From: Candidatus Thiomargarita nelsonii | GTDB lineage: Bacteria; Pseudomonadota; Gammaproteobacteria; Beggiatoales; Beggiatoaceae | Assembly: GCA_001640045.1 (NCBI GenBank) | Contig: LUTY01000112.1 | Location: 1 to 7,053 of the forward strand | Direction of reading: 5' to 3' | DNA length: 7,053 nt | Part shown: positions 1 through 5,323 of the stretch, one piece after another | How the letters are laid out: each line of letters begins with the position of its first letter | How positions within the stretch are numbered: position 1 is the first letter of the stretch | Made by a program: the position numbers and the translations under genes | Notes under the pieces: model-generated | Databases searched by the model: none | Told to the model about the DNA's origin: nothing | Seen by the model: only the letters and a program-made list of their open reading frames with translations

Positions 1-1
1 A

Positions 2-520
2 GAAGCACGTCGCTCATCCTATCTCAAACTAAATCCAGCTGCTAAGGTGCCGACGCTGGTTGATGGCGATTTGGTACTCTCAGAATCAGCAGCCATTTGT
101 ACCTATCTTGCCGATAAATATCCTGATGCCGGTTTAGTGCCAAAACCGAGAACGGTGGAACGAGCACTTTATGACAAATGGTGCTTTTTTGTGATGAGCG
201 AGCTTGAGCAACCATTATGGACAATCTTTAAGCATCAATTTATTTTGCCTAAAAAATGGCGTGTTTCCGATATTATTGATACAGCTTTATGGGAATTTTC
301 AGAAGCTGTCAAAGTACTCAATATTGGGCTTGGTGATAATGAATTTATAGTTGGTGGGCATTTTAGCGTGGCTGATATTCTTGTGGCACAGACGCTGAAT
401 TTTGCAACAACGATTAATGTGTCTATCGAACCTGAACCGCTTAAAGTTTATGCTAAACGTATGTTGTCGCGTTCGGCACTCGCACGCGCTATAGAACGTG
501 AAGGGCAGAGTCAAAAATAG
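2..520 (+). CDS. Glutathione S-transferase family protein, 5' end outside window
   Basis: This is a cytosolic enzyme of the GST fold, expected to conjugate or reduce substrates using glutathione; the substrate cannot be told. The frame is open from base 2 and ends at TAG 518-520, giving 172 residues. Usual GSTs have 200-220, so roughly the first 35-40 residues, including the catalytic Ser/Cys/Tyr region, lie left of the window. Visible family marks are the thioredoxin-fold end with the cis-proline segment NPAAKVPTL (residues 11-19), the glutathione-gamma-glutamyl site SESAAI (27-32), and the helical domain with the N-capping motif FSVADILVAQTL. The GTG at 47 is an internal valine of the VPTL motif, not a start. 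The subclass is unresolved. Confidence 0.9.
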   Translation, partial: EARRSSYLKLNPAAKVPTLVDGDLVLSESAAICTYLADKYPDAGLVPKPRTVERALYDKWCFFVMSELEQPLWTIFKHQFILPKKWRVSDIIDTALWEFSEAVKVLNIGLGDNEFIVGGHFSVADILVAQTLNFATTINVSIEPEPLKVYAKRMLSRSALARAIEREGQSQK

Positions 521-626
521 ACATTATTGGAAATCCTATTGAATAAATAATGAGAACAGCGAATTAGGAAATAAACGAATCACCGTTTTTTGATTAACTG
601 TCTTAAAAGGTTTATTCGTTTAGAGC

Positions 627-712
627 GATATACCAAGGGCAACCACAAGGGGGGCAACCACAAGGGATTGCCCCTACAATACAACATTCGCATGTAGGGG
701 CAATCCAGCCCC
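627..712. repeat. Palindromic interspersed repeat, copy 1, with degraded right arm
   Basis: The left arm carries a perfect 15-bp tandem duplication (637-651 and 652-666, GGGCAACCACAAGGG). A 13-bp perfect inverted repeat follows: 665-677 GGATTGCCCCTAC pairs with 694-706. Beyond 706 the right arm no longer complements the left, whereas the sister copy at 4653-4744 has full 26-bp arms. This is the kind of non-coding palindromic repeat scattered between genes in Beggiatoa-like and cyanobacterial genomes. Nothing else is seen in 521-738 except a 9-bp inverted repeat (572-580 with 614-622) around a T-rich stretch, which may be a weak terminator for the GST gene. Confidence 0.8.
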
Positions 713-738
713 GGTGTGAAATTATTTATCTGAAAAAC

Positions 739-829
739 TATAGAGTGCATCCAGATGCTAGCCAACAATATAACGCCACACATGCAAGCGGAAGAATACG
801 CAGAAAAAACGCTATTTACATAAAAATAA
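739..829 (+). pseudogene. Decayed fragment of an AlbA_2 (Schlafen-type) ATP-binding gene
   Basis: This stretch is a shortened relic of a gene closely similar to the intact one at 1838-2995, in the same orientation. Bases 741-758 equal 1906-1923 (18 of 18). Bases 759-780 equal 2052-2073 (22 of 22). Bases 794-810 equal 2099-2115 (17 of 17). About 128 bp is missing between the first two blocks, with shared TAGCC at the junction as microhomology, and 12 bp is missing after 780. The 3' end has further changes. The deletions leave no usable domain. It is either a fragment of the downstream gene or of a paralogue elsewhere. It ends just before the Panacea gene's leader. Confidence 0.85.
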
Positions 830-873
830 TGTGGATACTATCGCACCCTACATGATGGTTACAATTAAAATTG
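815..873 (+). promoter_or_regulatory. Possible promoter and operator of the Panacea pair
   Basis: TTTACA (815-820) resembles a -35 box and TACTAT (836-841) is a poor -10 box at 15-bp spacing, shorter than usual. An inverted repeat CAATT-AA-AATTG (862-873) lies 17 bp before the chosen ATG at 891, where an autoregulatory antitoxin could bind. The -35 candidate lies within the gene relic, so the promoter would have been built from decayed sequence. Weak, inferred from pattern only. Confidence 0.2.
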
Positions 874-890
874 AAATGAAGGCAAATACT

Positions 891-1346
891 ATGACAAACG
901 TTTTTGATATTGCAACATATATCCTATCCAAACAAGGGCCAATGCCAGCTATGAAATTACACAAACTGGTCTATTATTGCCAAGCCTGGTCACTGGTTTG
1001 GGATGAAGAACCCTTGTTTAATGAACCTATTAAAGCATGGGCTAATGGCCCCGTTGTTCCTGAACTTTATGAAGTTCATAAAGGCAAATTTAAAGTCGAA
1101 GCGGCTGATTTCCCGGGCAATACCAAGGCGTTAAACGAGACGCAAAAGGAAACGGTGGAAGCGGTACTCGCCTATTATGGCGAGAAAAAGTCTCAATGGT
1201 TAAGTGATTTAACCCACATGGAGAAACCTTGGCGGAGAGCACGTATTGGGCTTCCTGACAATGAGAGAGGTGATAGAGAGATCAGTCATGCCACTCTGGC
1301 AGAATACTATGAAAGTCTTGGCCCGGAGTACGCTAATCATGGCTAA
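891..1346 (+). CDS. Panacea/SocA-like (DUF4065) antitoxin candidate
   Basis: This 151-residue cytosolic protein has the pattern of the Panacea domain: an N-terminal FDIATYILSKQGPMPAMKL, then LVYYCQAWSLVW (about 25-36), then an AWANGPVVPELYEVHKG block (about 49-65) and a C-terminal helix with WLSDLTHMEKPW. Panacea proteins are known as promiscuous antitoxins that neutralise varied small toxins; SocA is a relative that acts as a proteolytic adaptor. The start at 891 is chosen because GAAGG (878-882) stands 8 bp before it and the protein then begins where the family does. A GTG at 831 in frame would add 20 residues encoded next to the gene relic and is unlikely. The stop overlaps the next gene by 8 bp (ATGGCTAA), as in co-translated toxin-antitoxin pairs. 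The antitoxin role is inferred from family and context. Confidence 0.85.
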   Translation: MTNVFDIATYILSKQGPMPAMKLHKLVYYCQAWSLVWDEEPLFNEPIKAWANGPVVPELYEVHKGKFKVEAADFPGNTKALNETQKETVEAVLAYYGEKKSQWLSDLTHMEKPWRRARIGLPDNERGDREISHATLAEYYESLGPEYANHG

Positions 1347-1788
1347 GCGGAAATCTAAAAAAGTATGGGAAGCAAAAAATCGTCCGCCATCGAATAAGAT
1401 TCCCCGACAAGGTGAACCACTGAGTGGAGACCAAGAAAAACCAGCCTGGCGATTTTACCAATTAGATTGGGATGGTCCTTGGGGATGGCGCAATGTCGAT
1501 GCAAAAAAATGGCAAGATATTCTCCAGAAATTAGGCCATTTTGAAACGAGGAAATGGGCTGACATTAAAAGTGATGGAAATAATCACGCAGTTGAGATTC
1601 AAAACAGCCCAAACCCAGAAGTGCCAAAGCGTCTCCTCGAAATTCATCTGGATGATATTGATGAACTGTTTTCTCTACGTCTTTCAGGTAAAGAGCGCGT
1701 TTGGGGAATTTTAGAAGCCCACATCCTCAAAATTCTCTGGTGGGATCCTAATCATGAAGTTTGGCCGTCAACTAAAAAACATACTTAA
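1339..1788 (+). CDS. Small conserved protein, candidate toxin paired with Panacea
   Basis: The product has 149 residues with no signal peptide or membrane segment. It begins with a very basic, proline-rich tail (about 1-30), followed by a Trp-rich block FYQLDWDGPWGWRNVDAKKW (about 39-58), a central acidic helix DDIDELFSLRLSGKERVWG, and a C-terminal ILKILWWDPNHEVWPS motif. I recognise this as a conserved hypothetical family whose C-terminal WWDPNHxVxPS motif recurs in small proteins beside DUF4065 genes, but I know of no tested activity. The start at 1339 is set by GGAG (1325-1328) and the 8-bp overlap with the upstream stop. A start at 1246 would overlap the antitoxin gene by 101 bp. It occupies the place of the toxin in a Panacea operon. 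A missing catalytic signature means the mode of action cannot be given. Confidence 0.75.
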   Translation: MAKRKSKKVWEAKNRPPSNKIPRQGEPLSGDQEKPAWRFYQLDWDGPWGWRNVDAKKWQDILQKLGHFETRKWADIKSDGNNHAVEIQNSPNPEVPKRLLEIHLDDIDELFSLRLSGKERVWGILEAHILKILWWDPNHEVWPSTKKHT

Positions 1789-1793
1789 ACCTC

Positions 1794-1813
1794 GTGCAAG
1801 GTGCGCCTTGCAC
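1794..1813. repeat. Perfect 8-bp hairpin between candidate toxin and AlbA_2 gene
   Basis: GTGCAAGG and CCTTGCAC pair perfectly around a TGCG tetraloop, starting 6 bases after the toxin stop codon. No T-run follows, so it is not a standard terminator. It could attenuate transcription, protect the upstream message, or act as an operator for the gene at 1838. Confidence 0.6.
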
Positions 1814-1837
1814 TCCAAATTCATGCAGGCATAATTA

Positions 1838-2995
1838 ATGACTCCAGAAAAACTTCAGCAAATCATCACCAAAGGTGAAACCTTACAGACAGAATTTAAA
1901 TCGGCTAGAGTGCATCCAGATGCGCTAGCCGCGGCCCTCGTATCCTTTCTGAACACCGCAGGGGGAGTATTACTGTTGGGCGTGGAGGACGACAGAACAA
2001 TCACCGGAATAGATGATATAGATGCTGCCTATCAGCGAGTGGAAAAAATTTTAGCCAACAATATAACGCCACAAGCAACAGCCCACATGGAAACGGTGGA
2101 ATACGCAGAAAAAACCCTATTAAAAATAACGATCCCCAAAGGGCTAGATCGTCCCTATCACACCCAACGCGGACAATGCTTTGTTCGAGTCAATGCTGGT
2201 AAACGATTAGCATCACGGGAAGAAATACGACGAATGTATTTAGCTATTCGCGCATTCTACTACGACGAATCGACGTTACTCGACACAAAATTGTCTGACA
2301 TAGACATCCAAGCTTTTGACGACTTTTTAAACTTAGCCTATGGCTACCCCAAGGATGAAACCCGTACTACGGCAGAACGGAGCCGCTTGCTAAACAACTT
2401 AAAAGCAATGCACGGCGAAGCATTAACCGTGGCGGGACTACTCTTCTTTGGCGAGCGTCCCCAAGATCACCTGCCAACCGCACGCATGGACTTTGCACGC
2501 TTTGCTGGCAGCACGGCGGGGGAAATGATTTTAGATCATAAAACACTTAATGGTCAATTATCCCAACAACTTTTCGGCATGGAAGACTTATTACGTCTGC
2601 ATCTTTCAAACAAGGGAAACATCCGCGAATTTGAACCCGAAACTCGCTACGAAATGCCCTTAGAAATGTTACGCGAAGTCTTGGTCAATGCCTTAGTTCA
2701 CCGTGACTATTCACTATCGGCACCTATCCGAATATTGATGTTTGATGATCGACTAGAAGTGCATAGTCCGGGCTGCCTACCCAACAGCGTGACGGTAGAA
2801 AACATCCGGGCAGGTATTCACGTAGAACGAAATCCTATTATTTTGTCCCTCATGGCTAAACTTGGACTAATGACCCGTTTGGGCACAGGCATTTTACGGA
2901 TATTACGCCTGGCATCAGAAGCCAAATTACCACCACCAGACTTAGTTGAAACCGAAACTGAATTTGTGGTGACATTGTACCGATCTCCACAATAA
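1838..2995 (+). CDS. AlbA_2/Schlafen-type DNA-binding and HATPase_c_4 protein
   Basis: This 385-residue protein has the standard two-part build of the family annotated as ATP-binding or transcriptional regulator. The N-terminal AlbA_2 (Schlafen-related) domain covers about residues 1-130, with the TEFKSA motif (18-23), the FLNTAGGVLLLGVEDD core (37-52) and GKRLASREEI (121-130). The C-terminal GHKL-like ATP-binding domain follows, with an N-box REVLVNALVHRDYS (279-292), the D304/G312 segment FDDRLEVHSPG and a glycine loop RLGTGILRI (347-355). Members are often found beside toxin-antitoxin or phage-defence genes, but the biochemical role is mostly undefined. It lies 49 bp after the candidate toxin with a hairpin between, so it may be co-transcribed. 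No strong Shine-Dalgarno is visible (CAGG at 1826-1829). A damaged near-copy of part of this gene lies at 739-829. Confidence 0.9.
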   Translation: MTPEKLQQIITKGETLQTEFKSARVHPDALAAALVSFLNTAGGVLLLGVEDDRTITGIDDIDAAYQRVEKILANNITPQATAHMETVEYAEKTLLKITIPKGLDRPYHTQRGQCFVRVNAGKRLASREEIRRMYLAIRAFYYDESTLLDTKLSDIDIQAFDDFLNLAYGYPKDETRTTAERSRLLNNLKAMHGEALTVAGLLFFGERPQDHLPTARMDFARFAGSTAGEMILDHKTLNGQLSQQLFGMEDLLRLHLSNKGNIREFEPETRYEMPLEMLREVLVNALVHRDYSLSAPIRILMFDDRLEVHSPGCLPNSVTVENIRAGIHVERNPIILSLMAKLGLMTRLGTGILRILRLASEAKLPPPDLVETETEFVVTLYRSPQ

Positions 2996-3018
2996 TAGGC
3001 ATCAAATAGGATTTAGTG

Positions 3019-3053
3019 GTTTCGGGAAATCCGCTTCGCTCCATTCCCGAAAC
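3019..3053. repeat. Hairpin repeat after the AlbA_2 gene
   Basis: GTTTCGGGAA (3019-3028) pairs perfectly with TTCCCGAAAC (3044-3053) across a 15-base loop. It begins 23 bases after the stop codon of the AlbA_2 gene. A T-run (3066-3070) follows only after 12 bases, so termination is possible but not canonical. It looks like an interspersed palindromic repeat. Confidence 0.7.
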
Positions 3054-3071
3054 AACAATTCAAAATTTTTC

Positions 3072-3123
3072 CTCGTTCCCACGCGGAGCGTGGGAATGCC
3101 TGCCAGGACGCTCCGCGTCCTGC
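3072..3123. repeat. Double-hairpin interspersed repeat, copy 1
   Basis: Two hairpins stand side by side. The first is TTCCCACGC (3076-3084) with GCGTGGGAA (3088-3096) and loop GGA. The second is AGGACG (3105-3110) with CGTCCT (3116-3121). Related copies lie at 4755-4806 and, split by an insertion, at 6795-6991. Copy 1 alone has ACGCGGAGCGT (3081-3091) as the exact reverse complement of 3108-3118, so the two hairpins could also pair with each other. It fills the gap before the efflux gene and is not coding. Confidence 0.9.
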
Positions 3124-3144
3124 AATAAAAAAAAATGAATTGCT

Positions 3145-4035
3145 ATGCACATTGAAAATCTTGACCAATGGAAACATTCTCACCATTATAATACAGATAC
3201 AAGGCAAGGAGAGCGAAATACCCTGCGCGTCATTCTATTAACCGTCGTTATGATGATCATAGAAATCACCGCCGGACTAGCATACGGCTCAATGGCGCTA
3301 CTGGCAGATGGCTGGCACATGGGCACACATGCCGCCGCACTGGGTATCACAGCATTTGCTTATAGCTATGCCCGTCGTCATGCCAATGACCCACGTTACA
3401 GTTTTGGTACCGGAAAAGTTGGCGTTTTGGGCGGCTTTACCAGTGCCGTCGTACTAGCCCTTGTTGCATTACTGATGCTGGTAGAATCGATCCAACGATT
3501 GCTTTCACCAGAAGTGATCCACTTTAATCAAGCTATCGCTGTTGCTGTACTCGGCTTAATCATCAACCTCCTCAGTGCCTTTCTATTACAAGGACATGAT
3601 CATTCGCATCATCACGACCATAACCTGAAAGCAGCCTATTTGCATGTACTGGCAGATGCCATGACATCAGTATTAGCGATTATTGCATTGCTCACGGGTA
3701 AAGCATTGGGATGGATATGGATGGATCCCATGATGGGCATTGTGGGAGCGATAATTATTTCACGATGGGCTTATGGACTGTTACGCGATACCAGCAAAAT
3801 ACTGCTTGATAGCGGCGTGAATCAAAAAACGGTTTCAGACATTCGTTCACTGATTGAATCAGACTCAGATAATAAGATTTCAGATATACACCTTTGGCAA
3901 ATCGGTTCCCATCAATTAGCTGCCATTATTTCAATTGTTACCCATTCTCCAAAGCCACCCGATCATTACAAAAAACTATTGACTGACTTTGAAGAATTGG
4001 CGCATATCACTGTAGAAGTCAATCAACCACATTAA
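3145..4035 (+). CDS. dmeF: DmeF-type cation diffusion facilitator (Co/Ni efflux)
   Basis: This 296-residue inner-membrane antiporter is expected to export Co(II)/Ni(II), possibly other divalent metals, in exchange for protons. The His-rich N-terminus ([10 protein letters not shown], residues 9-18) and GERNTLRVI match DmeF starts. Membrane helices fall near 27-45, 48-75, 93-115, 129-148, 163-184 and 190-212. The transport site is read from helix 2 ([12 protein letters not shown]58 and H62) and helix 5 (HVLADAM: H167 and D171). The loop between helices 4 and 5 is the His-rich [10 protein letters not shown] (151-160). A cytoplasmic C-terminal domain (about 215-296) follows, with [17 protein letters not shown]. 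Many zinc CDFs have Asp where H62 stands, which supports Co/Ni specificity. No strong ribosome binding site precedes ATG 3145, and no DmeR-like regulator gene is in the window. The engB start lies 2 bases after its stop. Confidence 0.92.
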   Translation: MHIENLDQWKHSHHYNTDTRQGERNTLRVILLTVVMMIIEITAGLAYGSMALLADGWHMGTHAAALGITAFAYSYARRHANDPRYSFGTGKVGVLGGFTSAVVLALVALLMLVESIQRLLSPEVIHFNQAIAVAVLGLIINLLSAFLLQGHDHSHHHDHNLKAAYLHVLADAMTSVLAIIALLTGKALGWIWMDPMMGIVGAIIISRWAYGLLRDTSKILLDSGVNQKTVSDIRSLIESDSDNKISDIHLWQIGSHQLAAIISIVTHSPKPPDHYKKLLTDFEELAHITVEVNQPH

Positions 4036-4037
4036 AA

Positions 4038-4622
4038 ATGAATTTATATCAACAAGCCGAGTACTGGCTCAGTGCCCATAAAATAGACCAATTACCTGAA
4101 GATGAAGGCATTGAAGTTGCCTTTGCCGGGCGATCCAACGCTGGAAAATCCAGTGCTATCAATGTGATAACCGGGCAGCGTTCATTAGCCCGTACCAGTA
4201 AAACGCCGGGGCGCACTCAACAAATTATTTTTTTTAAATTAGATGAAAGCCGCCGCTTAGTGGACTTACCCGGATATGGCTTTGCCAAAGTCCCATTAGC
4301 CATCAAACAACACTGGCAAAAAACCTTAGAACGCTATTTACAGACGCGCCGCAGTTTACGTGGACTAATCTTAATGATGGACGTGCGCCACCCGCTCACC
4401 GAATTTGACCAAGAAATGCTTAACTGGTGCAAGCTTTCCAATATGCCAGTGCATATACTGCTCACCAAAGCGGACAAACTCAGTCATGGCAAAGGCAGTG
4501 CGGCGTTACAACAAGTGCGTAGCCATTTATCGGGAGAGATGAGTGTGCAACTTTTTTCCGCCTTAAAGCGCGTTGGCATTGAAGAGGCGCGGAAACGCTT
4601 AAATGAGTGGTTTCAAATTTAA
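4038..4622 (+). CDS. engB: Ribosome biogenesis GTPase EngB (YihA/YsxC)
   Basis: This 194-residue cytosolic GTPase of the TrmE-Era-EngA-EngB superfamily is needed for large-subunit ribosome assembly and is usually essential. All G motifs are present: G1 GRSNAGKSS (31-39), switch [10 protein letters not shown] (53-61), G3 DLPGYG (76-81), G4 TKAD (143-146) and G5 SALK (174-177). The length is near the usual 195-210. It begins 2 bases after the dmeF stop with no separate promoter visible, so it is probably co-transcribed or translationally coupled. The pairing with a metal efflux gene is unusual. The palindromic repeat at 4653 and the T-run at 4748-4753 may end the transcript. Confidence 0.97.
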   Translation: MNLYQQAEYWLSAHKIDQLPEDEGIEVAFAGRSNAGKSSAINVITGQRSLARTSKTPGRTQQIIFFKLDESRRLVDLPGYGFAKVPLAIKQHWQKTLERYLQTRRSLRGLILMMDVRHPLTEFDQEMLNWCKLSNMPVHILLTKADKLSHGKGSAALQQVRSHLSGEMSVQLFSALKRVGIEEARKRLNEWFQI

Positions 4623-4652
4623 CACTTGTTCCTTAGGCAACTCCCAAATAAT

Positions 4653-4744
4653 AATATACCAAGGGCAACCACAAGGGATTGCCCCTACAATTCACGAGGC
4701 ATGTAGGGGCAATCCCTTGTGGTTGCCCCATCCGGTGGTATATT
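4653..4744. repeat. Palindromic repeat, intact copy, possible engB terminator
   Basis: Perfect 26-bp arms (4663-4688 and 4703-4728) face each other across 14 bases. Outside them AATATACC (4653-4660) and GGTATATT (4737-4744) also pair perfectly, making a 92-bp near-palindrome with a short unpaired zone on each side. It is the same family as 627-712. It begins 30 bases after engB, and a run of six T (4748-4753) follows, so the RNA could act as a strong rightward terminator. Origin as a miniature transposable element is possible, but no clear target duplication is seen. Confidence 0.85.
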
Positions 4745-4754
4745 AAATTTTTTA

Positions 4755-4806
4755 CTCGTTCCCACGCTCTGCGTGGGAATGCCTGCCAGGACGCTCCGCG
4801 TCCTGC
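4755..4806. repeat. Double-hairpin interspersed repeat, copy 2
   Basis: It matches copy 1 (3072-3123) except in the first loop, which is TCT (4768-4770) instead of GGA. Stems are 4759-4767 with 4771-4779, and 4788-4793 with 4799-4804. As in copy 1, it directly follows an AT-rich tract with a T-run and another palindromic element. It lies between the convergent engB and nuclease genes. Confidence 0.9.
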
Positions 4807-4855
4807 CAAAAAATAGAGTAAAATCCACCCGGTTAAAATTGGTATATGGATTGAT

Positions 4856-4873
4856 GGTGCGTAGGACGCACCC
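4856..4873. repeat. Short palindromic repeat GGTGCGTAGGACGCACC
   Basis: GGTGCGT and ACGCACC-type arms flank AGG, forming a compact, slightly imperfect hairpin just beyond the 3' end of the nuclease gene. The same 17-base unit occurs twice, inverted, at 6847-6907. No T-run follows on the minus strand. Confidence 0.75.
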
Positions 4874-4894
4874 GACGCTTGGCAAAAACCAAGA

Positions 4895-5311
4895 TTACCA
4901 TTCCAAAATCTCTTGAGCCATCCCAATCCCATGATCTACACAAAAATCACGCGCCTTATCAACAAAGCCACCCCATGAAAAATAGGCGGGCAAAACCATA
5001 GCCTCGGGAAAATGACTTTGATAAACCTCCACTTTCTCTTGAAAATCCTCAACCAGAGTCAACCCGATTGGAGTTTGAGTTTTTTTGACTTCAACTAAAA
5101 CCACTCGTCCACAAGCCGATTCTGCCACGATATCAATTTCCATCGCTTTGCCATCTTCACGCTGAATGAGTACTCGTTCTTTCACTTTTTGAAGGTTCAA
5201 TGGGCTTGTATCAAGCACGTTTTGGAAAAACTTGGATAAGGCAAAACGTTTGCGACTCCTAAAAGCGACTGCTAAAATATGTTCTGCAAATTTGCCCGCA
5301 TAATGATTCAA
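4895..5311 (-). CDS. PD-(D/E)XK nuclease domain, separated from its ATPase by a TGA
   Basis: The segment encodes 138 residues of a restriction-endonuclease-like fold. Candidate catalytic residues are all present: E10 in GKFAEH, D60 in MEIDIVAES and the E74-x-K76 pair in VLVEVKKT. C-terminal VLPAYFSWGGF and GIGMAQEI are typical of this family. In the family as I know it, this domain forms the C-terminal third of a single ATPase-nuclease protein of about 600 residues. Here the frame is the same as the upstream ATPase, with one TGA (5321-5323) and three codons between. If translated separately it would use TTG 5309-5311, preceded by AGGG (5316-5319) only four bases away. In the fusion that TTG would be a coiled-coil leucine. 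It may therefore be a split gene, a readthrough product, or the tail of a nonsense mutant. Confidence 0.8.
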   Translation of the reverse strand: MNHYAGKFAEHILAVAFRSRKRFALSKFFQNVLDTSPLNLQKVKERVLIQREDGKAMEIDIVAESACGRVVLVEVKKTQTPIGLTLVEDFQEKVEVYQSHFPEAMVLPAYFSWGGFVDKARDFCVDHGIGMAQEILEW

Positions 5312-5323
5312 TTTTCCCTGTCA
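5309..5323 (-). other. In-frame TGA and candidate TTG start at the ATPase-nuclease junction
   Basis: Reading the minus strand, the ATPase ends CAA-TGA and the frame continues CAG-GGA-AAA-TTG into the nuclease without shift. Upstream a/d heptad residues F426, I430, L433 and N437 (numbered from ATG 6640) place the stop codon at the next d position, with the TTG leucine at the following a position. A leucine codon TTA would become TGA by one base change. The AGGGAAAA just before TTG could serve as a ribosome binding site for re-initiation. Confidence 0.85.

Noticed and set aside
299..514. Minus-strand frames inside the GST gene (also 42-224)
   Set aside because: They are antisense shadows of a well-supported coding sequence.
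627..712. CRISPR array
   Set aside because: The repeated units are palindromic or in direct tandem without spacers of regular length, and no cas gene is present.
580..783. Minus-strand 67-residue frame in the first intergenic region
   Set aside because: It runs through the palindromic repeat and the gene relic and has no ribosome binding site.
831..890. GTG 831 as the start of the Panacea protein
   Set aside because: It adds 20 residues immediately beside the gene relic; ATG 891 has a good ribosome binding site and fits the family's N-terminus.
1246..1338. Earlier start for the candidate toxin
   Set aside because: It would overlap the antitoxin gene by 101 bp, and the added residues are only the shadow of that gene.
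3013..3207. Minus-strand open frame over the repeat before dmeF
   Set aside because: Its translation includes GRGASWQAFPRSAWERG, which is just the double-hairpin repeat read as protein. It overlaps dmeF and has no start signal.
4633..4932. Open frames on both strands between engB and the nuclease (also 4685-4885 and 4719-4916)
   Set aside because: They are translations of the palindromic repeats (for example VPTLCVGMPARTLRV), a common source of false small proteins.
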